From NCBI RefSeq assembly GCF_051297175.1, contig NZ_JBINNY010000001.1, forward strand, positions 4,898,001 through 4,962,000: DNA of 64,000 nt, written 5' to 3'. The stretch is from Dryocola sp051297175. GTDB taxonomy: Bacteria > Pseudomonadota > Gammaproteobacteria > Enterobacterales > Enterobacteriaceae. Shown piece by piece: positions 1-7,450 of the stretch (within the stretch, counting starts at the first letter, position 1; every line of letters begins with the position of its first letter). Made by a program: the position numbers and the translations under genes. The notes below the pieces were generated by a model. It ran no database searches and was not told where the DNA came from. It saw only the letters and a program-made list of their open reading frames with translations.

Positions 1-190
1 GGCGATTAATACTGGATGAATTTATACCTAACTTATCGGCAAGCTCGCTTTTAGTCAGCCCCGAGCGTTCACGCATCTCATACAGAGCCTGAATCAAAGC
101 AAGCTCCCGATCGGCATCGTCATAGGCCTGAAGGGACTCATCGTCAGAGAGCATTCTGGTTTTCAGTTCATCAAGAGACACTGGTTTCAC
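1..190 (-). CDS. HigA-like helix-turn-helix antitoxin, partial (C-terminus beyond window)
   Basis: Only the first 63 codons are inside the window; the gene runs off the left edge. The start is a GTG whose last two bases and following A form the TGA stop of the upstream toxin (GTGA overlap, 187-190), so the two genes are translationally coupled. The visible part has a charged N-terminal helix followed by the beginning of an XRE/HTH domain (ERSGLTKSELADKLG, then INSSSINR), typical of HigA-type antitoxins that bind their own promoter and neutralise the adjacent RelE-fold toxin. Family assignment rests on the HTH pattern and on the toxin-first gene order; the exact subfamily cannot be decided from a fragment. 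Confidence 0.75.
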   Translation of the reverse strand, partial: MKPVSLDELKTRMLSDDESLQAYDDADRELALIQALYEMRERSGLTKSELADKLGINSSSINR

Positions 191-501
191 TTTAAAAACT
201 CCTTCAGTCTTAACCGCGCGATTTCAATGGCACCTGCCGGTGTTTTGGCCGTCTTTTTCGTGAAGGCATGCAGAATAAAGATGGTTTGCACATGACTAAA
301 AGCATAGACCGTACGAGCGATATCTTTATCCCCGACGCGTAGCTCAAAAAGCCCGTTACCGATGACCCGACTATGGGGAATCCTGAGCTGGTTTCCTTCC
401 AACGCCAGCCGCTCAATCAAACGAAACATACGGCCTCGCAGCTGCGAGGGTAGAGCACTTAATTCAACTGCTGCCGCTTCATGCGTCAAAATTGTATACA
501 T
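187..501 (-). CDS. RelE/HigB-family (Gp49-like) toxin
   Basis: A 104-residue basic protein of the size and pattern of RelE/ParE-fold mRNA interferases of the phage Gp49-like group: an N-terminal helix pair (residues 8-35), a strand with FELRVGDKDIARTVYAF, then IFILHAFTKKTAKTP, where basic residues follow a hydrophobic strand as in HigB toxins. Members cut mRNA on the ribosome. It starts at an ATG preceded by GGAGGGG about 7 bp upstream. Gene order toxin then antitoxin with a 4-bp overlap matches higBA modules. A counterpart near this position in E. coli is not known to me, so the pair is probably accessory. Catalytic residues vary in the family and were not assigned. Confidence 0.8.
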   Translation of the reverse strand: MYTILTHEAAAVELSALPSQLRGRMFRLIERLALEGNQLRIPHSRVIGNGLFELRVGDKDIARTVYAFSHVQTIFILHAFTKKTAKTPAGAIEIARLRLKEFLK

Positions 502-618
502 TCTAACCCCTCCGTTGGCTAAAACATATCAACCTTCATTACTTTCCCTAACCTGAATCTGCGTTGACGAAAAGGAATTGCGAGATGCTTTCCAACTCCT
601 CGTTATTTGCTGAATTAC

Positions 619-926
619 GGTGGATGGCGCTTGCGCTTATCTACCCTGCGATTTATGTCCGACAATTCGGTGGATGGCGCTAACGCTTATCCACCCTACG
701 GTTCGCGTGTAGCGTGTAGGTCGGGTAAACGACGTGCCACCCGACAATTTCAGTTCGCGTGTCGGTCGGGTAAACGACGTGCCACCCGACAATTTCACTT
801 CACGTGTAGGTCGGGTAAACGACGTGCCACCCGACAATTTCAGTTCACGTGTAGGTCGGGTAAACGAAGTGCCATCCGACAATTTCAATTCACGTGTAGG
901 TCGGATAAGCGTTAGCGCCATCCGAC
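619..926. repeat. REP array A: two inverted REPs plus five units at 45-bp period
   Basis: Two head units (619-649 and 669-699) of the form GGTGGATGGCGCT...CTTATCCACCCTAC are followed by five direct copies starting at 716, 761, 806, 851 and 896, exactly 45 bp apart. Each copy has the palindrome GTAGGTCGGGTAAACGACGT followed by GCCACCCGAC, then a 15-bp AATTTCAGTTCACGT-like spacer. The last copy switches to the GTCGGATAAGCG/CGCCATCCGAC variant. These are repetitive extragenic palindromes arranged as a BIME, normally placed outside genes and spread by REP-associated (RAYT) transposases; none is encoded in this window. ORFs across the array encode only the repeat. Confidence 0.9.
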
Positions 927-943
927 ATGATTCCACGTCCTCT

Positions 944-1055
944 GTCATTTGCCCAAATGACATCGTCATAAGTGTCGATGTCACTGTCATCCCGCCCCGG
1001 ATCAATGCTCAACCCCTTGAATAGCGCTAGCTTCAAACCTGGCACGCTTTATGTA
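944..1055 (+). promoter_or_regulatory. Candidate FhlA/sigma-54 control region of hydN
   Basis: An 18-bp inverted repeat at 944-961 (GTCATTT-GCCC-AAATGAC) is followed by GTGTCGATGTCACTGTCAT at 972-990. Further on, TGGCAC at 1040-1045 starts a possible -24/-12 element, but the -12 dinucleotide is GT rather than GC (GG-N10-GT). In E. coli the hydN-hypF operon is controlled by sigma-54 and FhlA, which fits this layout. The -12 mismatch keeps this a candidate only. Confidence 0.4.
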
Positions 1056-1094
1056 TATCAATGCCCACAATAACAATCTCACCAGGAGCTTATG

Positions 1095-1640
1095 ATGAAC
1101 CGCTTCATCATTGCTGATTCGAGCAAATGTATCGGCTGCCGCACTTGTGAAGTCGCCTGCGTCGTCTCCCATCAGGAAGATCAGGACTGCGCGTCGTTAA
1201 CGCCGCAGGCCTTCCTTCCGCGTATTCACGTCGTAAAAGGCATGAATATTTCTACCGCCATGATGTGCCGCCAGTGCGAAGACGCACCCTGTGCGAACGT
1301 CTGCCCGAACGGGGCCATCAGCCGCGAACACGGCTTTGTGAACGTGATGCAGGAACGCTGCATCGGCTGCAAAACCTGCGTTGTCGCCTGCCCTTACGGG
1401 GCGATGGAAGTGGTCGTTCGCCCGGTGGTGCGCAACAGCGGCGCGGGCCTGAACGTGCTGGCTGAAAAAGCCGAAGCGAACAAGTGCGACCTCTGCCACC
1501 ACCGCGAAACGGGCCCCGCCTGCATGGAAGCCTGCCCGACCAACGCCATCCTGCTGGTCGATCGCAATAAACTCGAACAGATGAGTGCCGAAAAACGCCG
1601 CCGTGCCGCTTTCGATGCCACTTCGTCTTTGATTTTTTAA
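1095..1640 (+). CDS. hydN: Electron-transfer [4Fe-4S] ferredoxin-type protein HydN
   Basis: 181 residues, closely matching E. coli HydN in order and sequence (MNRFIIADSSKCIGCRTCE at the N-terminus). Four ferredoxin-type Cys clusters are visible: CIGCRTCEVAC (14-24), CRQCEDAPCANVCP, CIGCKTCVVACP and CDLCHHRETGPACMEACP. Such proteins pass electrons between formate dehydrogenase and hydrogenase partners on the cytoplasmic side. The second of two adjacent ATGs is chosen because AGGAG (1084-1088) then has a 6-bp spacing. It lies 35 bp upstream of fdhF and heads the hydN-fdhF-hypF-nickel transporter run. In E. coli the similar gene ysaA sits next to avtA, so this locus may be its positional equivalent, but the sequence is closer to HydN. 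Confidence 0.93.
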   Translation: MNRFIIADSSKCIGCRTCEVACVVSHQEDQDCASLTPQAFLPRIHVVKGMNISTAMMCRQCEDAPCANVCPNGAISREHGFVNVMQERCIGCKTCVVACPYGAMEVVVRPVVRNSGAGLNVLAEKAEANKCDLCHHRETGPACMEACPTNAILLVDRNKLEQMSAEKRRRAAFDATSSLIF

Positions 1641-1675
1641 TCCCTTATCTTCAGCTTTTAACAGGTCTGTTACTG

Positions 1676-3826
1676 ATGAAAAAAATTACCAGCGTCTGCC
1701 CATACTGCGGTGCGGGCTGCAAACTGAAACTCGTTGTCGACAATAACAAAATTATCCGTGCCGAAGCCGCCGAAGGCGTGACCAACCAGAACGAACTTTG
1801 CCTGAAAGGCTATTACGGCTGGGATTTCCTCAACGACACCAAGCTGCTGACGCCGCGCCTGACGCAGCCGATGATCCGCTATGAAAAAGGCGGCAAGCTC
1901 CAGCCGGCGAGCTGGGAAGAAGCTATTCGCTACACCGCAAAACGCCTCAAGGACATCAAAGAGCAGTTTGGCCCACGTGCGATCATGACCACCGGTTCGT
2001 CACGCGGGACGGGCAACGAAACCAACTACGTGATGCAGAAATTTGCGCGCGGCGTGCTGAACACCAACAACGTGGACTGCTGCGCTCGCGTGTGTCACGG
2101 GCCGTCGGTAGCCGGTTTGCAGGTGACGCTGGGCAACGGCGCAATGAGCAACTCCATCGGCGATATCGAAAACTCAAAATGCCTGCTGGTCTTTGGCTAT
2201 AACTGCGCCGATTCACACCCGATCGTGGCGCGTCGCGTCATTAAAGCGAAGGAAAACGGCGCAAAAATCATCGTTTGCGATCCGCGTCGCATCGAAACGG
2301 CGCGCATTGCCGATCAGCATTTGCAGCTGAAAAATGGCTGCAATATGGCGCTGGTCAACGCCTTTGCGTACGTGCTGCTCGAAGAGAATCTCTACGATAA
2401 AGAGTACGTCGCGAAATTTACCGAAGGGCTGGACGCCTACCGCGAAATCGTTAAGGGCTACGCGCCGGAAGACGTGGAACACCTGACCGGCGTTCCGGCC
2501 CAGCAGGTTCGTCAGGCGATGCGCACCTTCGCCGCCGCGCCTTCCGCCACCATCATGTGGGGCATGGGCGTCACCCAGTTTGGCCAGGCGGTGGACGTGG
2601 TGAAAGGGCTTTCGAGCCTCGCGCTGCTGACCGGCAACCTGGGGCGCGAAAACGTCGGCGTCGGCCCGGTTCGCGGGCAGAATAACGTGCAGGGCGCCTG
2701 CGACATGGGCGTGCTGCCAAACCAGTTCCCCGGCTATCAGGACGTGGTTAACCCGGAGGTGAGGGCTAAGTTCGCCAACGCCTGGGGCATTAACGCCGCA
2801 GATATGGACGCCGAAGTGGGCGTGCGTATTACCGAGGTACCGCACCTGGCGCTGGAAGGCAAAATCAAGGCCTATTACATCATGGGCGAAGACCCTTTGC
2901 AGACCGAAGCGGACCTGGGCCTGGTGCGCAGCGGCTTCGAGGCGCTCGACTTCGTGGTGGTACAGGACATCTTCATGACCAAAACCGCCGAGGTGGCCGA
3001 CGTGCTGCTGCCCGCCACCTCCTGGGGCGAGCACGGCGGCGTGTTCACCTGCGCGGATCGCGGCTTCCAGCGTTTTGAAAAGGCCATCGAGCCGAAGTAC
3101 AACGTCAAGCGCGACTGGGAAATCATCAGCCTGCTCGCCACCGAAATGGGCTACCCGATGCGCTACGACAGCAACCAGAAAATCTGGGACGAGATGCGCG
3201 AACTGTGCCCGCTGTTCTACGGCGTGACCTACGAAAAAATGGGCGATATGGGCCACGTGCAGTGGCCTTGCCCAACGCTTGACCATCCCGGCACGCCTTA
3301 TCTCTACAAGGACAGCAGGTTCGATACGCCAACCGGCAAAGGCCAGCTGTTTGCCGCCGAGTGGCGCGCGCCTGCGGAAGTGCCGGACGAGGATTATCCG
3401 CTGGTGCTCTGTACCGTGCGCGAAGTGGGCCATTACTCCTGCCGTTCGATGACCGGCAACTGCGCCGCGCTGCAAACCCTCGCCGACGAACCGGGCTTCG
3501 TGCAGATGCACCCGGAAGACGCGATGCGCCTCGGCGTGAAGGACAAACAGCTGGTGTGGGTCAGCTCCCGGCGCGGCAAGGTGATCAGCCGCGCGGACGT
3601 GAACGAGCGCATCAACAAAGGCTCGGTGTACATGACCTATCAGTGGTGGATCGGCGCGTGCAACGAGCTGACGCAGGATAATCTCGACCCGATTTCCAAA
3701 ACGCCGGAAACCAAATATTGCGCGGTGAACGTCAGCCATATTGCCGACCAGCAGTGGGCCGAAACGTACGCGCAGACGACGTACAGCGATATGAAGGCGA
3801 GGTTGCGCCAGGCGGTTGAGGCGTAA
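1676..3826 (+). CDS. fdhF: Formate dehydrogenase H-type catalytic subunit, cysteine variant
   Basis: 716 residues against 715 in E. coli FdhF, collinear throughout. The N-terminal [4Fe-4S] site is CPYCGAGCKL (8-17) with a distal Cys in LCLKGYYGWDF; the molybdopterin domains follow (GTGNETNYVMQKFARG; GMGVTQFGQAVD; RGQNNVQGACDMG; SWGEHGGVFTCADRGFQRF) and the C-terminal MPT-binding domain includes REVGHYSCRSMTGN. The molybdenum ligand position 140, selenocysteine in E. coli, is here TGT cysteine at 2093-2095 (DCCARVCHGPSVAG). The enzyme oxidises formate to CO2 and would feed electrons to HydN and a hydrogenase. Natural Cys forms are active but usually slower. No twin-arginine signal, so cytoplasmic. 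Confidence 0.93.
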   Translation: MKKITSVCPYCGAGCKLKLVVDNNKIIRAEAAEGVTNQNELCLKGYYGWDFLNDTKLLTPRLTQPMIRYEKGGKLQPASWEEAIRYTAKRLKDIKEQFGPRAIMTTGSSRGTGNETNYVMQKFARGVLNTNNVDCCARVCHGPSVAGLQVTLGNGAMSNSIGDIENSKCLLVFGYNCADSHPIVARRVIKAKENGAKIIVCDPRRIETARIADQHLQLKNGCNMALVNAFAYVLLEENLYDKEYVAKFTEGLDAYREIVKGYAPEDVEHLTGVPAQQVRQAMRTFAAAPSATIMWGMGVTQFGQAVDVVKGLSSLALLTGNLGRENVGVGPVRGQNNVQGACDMGVLPNQFPGYQDVVNPEVRAKFANAWGINAADMDAEVGVRITEVPHLALEGKIKAYYIMGEDPLQTEADLGLVRSGFEALDFVVVQDIFMTKTAEVADVLLPATSWGEHGGVFTCADRGFQRFEKAIEPKYNVKRDWEIISLLATEMGYPMRYDSNQKIWDEMRELCPLFYGVTYEKMGDMGHVQWPCPTLDHPGTPYLYKDSRFDTPTGKGQLFAAEWRAPAEVPDEDYPLVLCTVREVGHYSCRSMTGNCAALQTLADEPGFVQMHPEDAMRLGVKDKQLVWVSSRRGKVISRADVNERINKGSVYMTYQWWIGACNELTQDNLDPISKTPETKYCAVNVSHIADQQWAETYAQTTYSDMKARLRQAVEA

Positions 3827-3842
3827 TTTCATCCTGGTAAGC

Positions 3843-3920
3843 GGTGGATGGCGCTGGCGCTTATCCACCCTACGAAGGTTGAGCGGATGTAGGTCGGATA
3901 AGCGTTAGCGCCATCCGACG
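3843..3920. repeat. REP pair (BIME)
   Basis: Two REP units in opposite orientation, GGTGGATGGCGCT...TTATCCACCCTAC (3843-3872) and GTAGGTCGGATAAGCGTTAG...CATCCGAC (3889-3920), joined by GAAGGTTGAGCGGAT. They fill the gap between fdhF and hypF inside the presumed operon. A nearly identical pair with the same linker lies at 48091-48168. Confidence 0.88.
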
Positions 3921-3958
3921 TCCGCCACTTGAATTTTCAACATCTTACAGGATAAAAC

Positions 3959-6196
3959 GTGAATTTTAACGGCGTGATGCTGCGCATTCGCGGCAAAGTG
4001 CAGGGCGTTGGCTTCCGGCCTTTTGTCTGGCAGCTGGCCCAGCGGCTCAAGCTCTGCGGCGACGTCTGCAACGACGGCGCGGGGGTTATCGTGCGCCTCG
4101 CGGCAGATGCACACGAGTTTGTCGCCCAGCTTCACGCCCACTGCCCGCCGCTGGCGCGTATTGACGACATTTCGTCATCGGCCATGCGCTGGGAAACCCT
4201 GCCGCAGGATTTCACTATTCGCCACAGCGATACCGGCACGATGGATACGCAGATCGTTCCGGATGCCGCTACGTGCCCGGACTGCCTGCGCGAGCTAAAC
4301 GACCCTGCCGACCGCCGCTATCGCTACCCGTTTATCAACTGCACCCACTGCGGGCCGCGCTTTACGATAATCCACAGCATGCCGTATGACCGGCCTAAAA
4401 CGGCGATGGCGGCTTTTCCCCTCTGCCCGGCCTGCGACGCCGAATATCGTCATCCGATGGACCGACGCTTTCACGCCCAGCCGGTGGCCTGCCCCGACTG
4501 CGGGCCGCAGCTTTTCTGGCAAAGCGGCGAGCAGCATCTGGCGCGCGGGCTGGCGTTGCAGGAAGCGGTTTCGGCCCTTAAGGCCGGGCAAATAGTCGCG
4601 GTTAAGGGCCTCGGCGGTTTTCATCTCGCCGTGGATGCGCGCAACGGCGCGGCGGTACGGCGGCTGCGCGAGCGCAAGCGTCGCCCTACCAAGCCGCTGG
4701 CGGTGATGCTGGCGAACGGCAACGGCCTGCCTGCCGACGTCATGGCGCTGCTCAACGCTCCCGCCGCGCCCATCGTTCTGCTGGATAAATCATCGTTGAG
4801 CGAGTTAAGCGACGCTATCGCGCCGGGCCTGACGGAAGTCGGTGTGATGCTGCCCGCGAACCCGCTACAACACCTGCTGATGCAGGACTTTGGCGGGCCG
4901 CTGGTGATGACCTCCGGCAACCTGAACGGCAGGCCGCCCGCGCTGACCAACGAGCAGGCGCTGGCCGATCTGGCAGATATCGCCGACGGCTGGCTGCTGC
5001 ATAATCGCGATATCGTTCAGCGCATGGACGACTCGGTAGTGCGCGCCAGCGGTGAAATGCTGCGCCGCGCGCGGGGCTTTGTGCCGGACGCCCTGCCGCT
5101 GCCGCCGGGCTTTAACGATCTGCCGCCGATACTGGCGACGGGTTCGGATCTGAAAAACACGTTCTGCCTGCTGCGCGGCGGCCAGGCGGTGCTCAGCCAG
5201 CATCTTGGCGATCTCGCCGAAGAGGGCGTTGCGCAGCACTGGCAGCGGGCGCGGGCGCTGATGTGTCAAACCTATGATTTCACCCCGCAGCACGTGGCCG
5301 TTGACGCGCATCCCGGCTATCACAGCGCCAGACTGGGCCGCGAGCTGGGCGCGCCCGTTAGCGAAGTTTTGCATCATCACGCCCATGCCGCCGCCTGCCT
5401 TGCGGAACACGACTGGCCGCTGGACGGCCCGGAGGTGATTGCGCTGACGCTGGACGGCATCGGCATGGGGGCGAATAACGCGCTGTGGGGCGGCGAATGC
5501 CTGCGGGTGAGCTATCGGCGGTGTGAGCATCTCGGCGGTCTGCCCGCCGTCGCGCTGCCGGGCGGCGATCTGGCGGCGCGCCAGCCGTGGCGCAATCTGC
5601 TCGCGCACTGTCTGGACTTCGTTCCGGACTGGCAGCAGCGGTCAGAAACGGCGGCGGTTCGCGAGCAAAACTGGCAGCCGCTGGCGAACGCCGTGGGTCG
5701 TGGCATCAATTCGCCACCGGCTTCCTCTACGGGACGATTGTTTGACGCGGCGGCCTGCGCGCTGAACTGCACGCCGCAAAGCCTTAGCTACGAAGGGGAA
5801 GCGGCCTGCGCACTTGAAGCGCTGGCATCGCAAAGCGCCGAGTGCCTGCATCCCGTCACCCTGCCGCTTCTCGACGCCAGGCTAGATTTAGCGACCTTCT
5901 GGCAGCAGTGGCTCAGCTGGTGCGAACCGGCCCCGGTGCGCGCCTGGGCTTTTCACGATGCGCTGGCGAAAGGTTTTGCCGATCTCGCCCGCCTGCATGC
6001 CGAAAAGCTGGGCATTAAAACGATTATTTTTAGCGGCGGCGTGCTGCATAACCGCCTGATGCGCGAGCGTTTTAGCCATCATCTCGCCGATTTCACGCTG
6101 CTTTTCCCAAGCCTGCTGCCCGCGGGCGACGGTGCCCTCTCATTCGGCCAGGCCGTCATTGCCGCCGCCCGTTTAACCCCCGCTTCTCAAGGATAA
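3959..6196 (+). CDS. hypF: Carbamoyltransferase HypF, hydrogenase maturation
   Basis: 745 residues (E. coli HypF 750). Domains in order: acylphosphatase-like (1-90, GKVQGVGFRPFVW), two zinc fingers (CPDCLRELNDP...CTHCGPRF and CPACDAEYRHP...CPDCGPQ), a YrdC-like domain (about 200-380) and a Kae1-like C-terminal domain with the metal-binding HHHAHAAACLAEHDW. HypF transfers the carbamoyl group to the HypE C-terminal cysteine to make the cyanide ligands of [NiFe] hydrogenases. Translation starts at GTG (3959) with ACAGGA eight bases upstream. It is followed after 4 bp by the nickel permease, so both products serve active-site assembly. The rest of the hyp genes are not in the window. Confidence 0.95.
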   Translation: MNFNGVMLRIRGKVQGVGFRPFVWQLAQRLKLCGDVCNDGAGVIVRLAADAHEFVAQLHAHCPPLARIDDISSSAMRWETLPQDFTIRHSDTGTMDTQIVPDAATCPDCLRELNDPADRRYRYPFINCTHCGPRFTIIHSMPYDRPKTAMAAFPLCPACDAEYRHPMDRRFHAQPVACPDCGPQLFWQSGEQHLARGLALQEAVSALKAGQIVAVKGLGGFHLAVDARNGAAVRRLRERKRRPTKPLAVMLANGNGLPADVMALLNAPAAPIVLLDKSSLSELSDAIAPGLTEVGVMLPANPLQHLLMQDFGGPLVMTSGNLNGRPPALTNEQALADLADIADGWLLHNRDIVQRMDDSVVRASGEMLRRARGFVPDALPLPPGFNDLPPILATGSDLKNTFCLLRGGQAVLSQHLGDLAEEGVAQHWQRARALMCQTYDFTPQHVAVDAHPGYHSARLGRELGAPVSEVLHHHAHAAACLAEHDWPLDGPEVIALTLDGIGMGANNALWGGECLRVSYRRCEHLGGLPAVALPGGDLAARQPWRNLLAHCLDFVPDWQQRSETAAVREQNWQPLANAVGRGINSPPASSTGRLFDAAACALNCTPQSLSYEGEAACALEALASQSAECLHPVTLPLLDARLDLATFWQQWLSWCEPAPVRAWAFHDALAKGFADLARLHAEKLGIKTIIFSGGVLHNRLMRERFSHHLADFTLLFPSLLPAGDGALSFGQAVIAAARLTPASQG

Positions 6197-6200
6197 AAAG

Positions 6201-7226
6201 ATGTTCGTGCGTGTACTTCGCAATAATCCCCGCGCCGCTGCGCTGCTGGCGGTGCTTGCCGCCGCCAATCTTGCCGCCTGGGCATGGGCGCTGGCATCGT
6301 TTCACCACAGTACGGCGCTGATGGCCGCGAGCCTGCTGGCCTGGTGCTACGGCCTGCGCCACGCCGTGGATGCCGACCACATTGCCGCGATCGATAACGT
6401 GACGCGCAAGATGATGCAGCAGGGCAAGCGTCCGTTCGGCGTTGGCGCGTGGTTCTCGCTCGGCCATTCGAGCATTGTGGTGCTGGCCTCGATCGCCATT
6501 GCCGCCACCGCTGCCGCATTCCAGAGCAAAATGGACTGGTTCCACGACGTTGGCGGCGCGATCGGCACGGCGGTTTCCGCCTGTTTTCTGCTGGCGATGG
6601 CGCTGGTGAATCTGGTGATTCTGCGCGGCGTGTGGCGCAGTTTTCGCAGGCTCAAGCGCGGCAAACCGCTGGCGGAAGCGGAAACGGATTTCAACGGCGG
6701 CGGCATGATGAGCTGGCTGTTCCGCTCCACCTTCCGGCTTATCGGCAAAAGCTGGCATATGTATCTGGTGGGCTTTCTGTTTGGCCTCGGCTTCGATACC
6801 GCTACCGAAATTGGCGTGCTGGGAATTTCGGCCGCCAGCGCGTCGAGCGGCATGTCGATCTGGTCGATTTTGGTCTTTCCGGCGCTGTTTGCCAGCGGCA
6901 TGGCGCTGGTGGACACGCTCGATAACGTGATCATGGTCGGCGCTTACGGCTGGGCGTTCAACAAACCGCAGCGCAAAATCTATTACAACATGACGATCAC
7001 CGGCACCTCCGTCGTCGTAGCGCTGTTTATCGGCGGCCTGGAAGCGCTGGGGCTGCTGGCGGACAGGTTCGATCTGCATACCGGCGCTTGGCGCTGGGTG
7101 AACATGCTTAACGATAACCTCGGCAACGCGGGCTTCGCGGTGGTTGGGCTGTTTATCGTCTGCTGGGGTATTTCGATGCTTAATTATCGCCTGAAAGGGT
7201 ACGACGCTTTGCCCGTTATTCACTGA
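6201..7226 (+). CDS. NiCoT-family nickel/cobalt permease (HoxN/NixA type)
   Basis: 341 residues with about eight hydrophobic segments. The NiCoT signature HAVDADHI is at residues 54-61 in the second membrane segment, and the other family motifs LGHSSIVV and LGFDTATEIGVL are present. These permeases import Ni2+ (some also Co2+) across the inner membrane by secondary transport at high affinity. The start codon is 4 bp after the hypF stop, with AAGGA in front, so it belongs to the hydN-fdhF-hypF transcript. This supplies nickel for the same [NiFe] hydrogenase that HypF matures. Nickel versus cobalt preference cannot be read from sequence, but the context favours nickel. Confidence 0.93.
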   Translation: MFVRVLRNNPRAAALLAVLAAANLAAWAWALASFHHSTALMAASLLAWCYGLRHAVDADHIAAIDNVTRKMMQQGKRPFGVGAWFSLGHSSIVVLASIAIAATAAAFQSKMDWFHDVGGAIGTAVSACFLLAMALVNLVILRGVWRSFRRLKRGKPLAEAETDFNGGGMMSWLFRSTFRLIGKSWHMYLVGFLFGLGFDTATEIGVLGISAASASSGMSIWSILVFPALFASGMALVDTLDNVIMVGAYGWAFNKPQRKIYYNMTITGTSVVVALFIGGLEALGLLADRFDLHTGAWRWVNMLNDNLGNAGFAVVGLFIVCWGISMLNYRLKGYDALPVIH

Positions 7227-7450
7227 TCGAGGGGCAAGATATTTTCTTGCCCAAAACCGCTTAATAGATTCCAGATTATTGTCAGAATTAACTTAAACAC
7301 GTTATTCCCTATTGCTGAGATTAATGTCCATATAAATACATAGATTGTTCACCCTCTCTATATTGATTAGATTGTGAAAGCCGGATTTTCCGGCTTCATG
7401 CGTTTTATTTGAATTAACTATTTATATTATCAATTATATTGAGGATATGT
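7227..7450. other. Gap with two hairpins between the nickel permease and LPMO genes
   Basis: AT-rich, no ORF. Hairpin GGGCAAGA/TCTTGCCC (7232-7252) follows the permease stop but has no T-run; a second, AAGCCGGA/TCCGGCTT (7378-7396), is followed by a broken T-rich stretch and is the likelier terminator. The LPMO ribosome-binding site GAGGA is at 7441-7445. Confidence 0.55.

Noticed and set aside
7232..7252. Hairpin as terminator of the nickel permease
   Set aside because: Good stem but no T-run on either strand; the second hairpin at 7378-7396 fits better.
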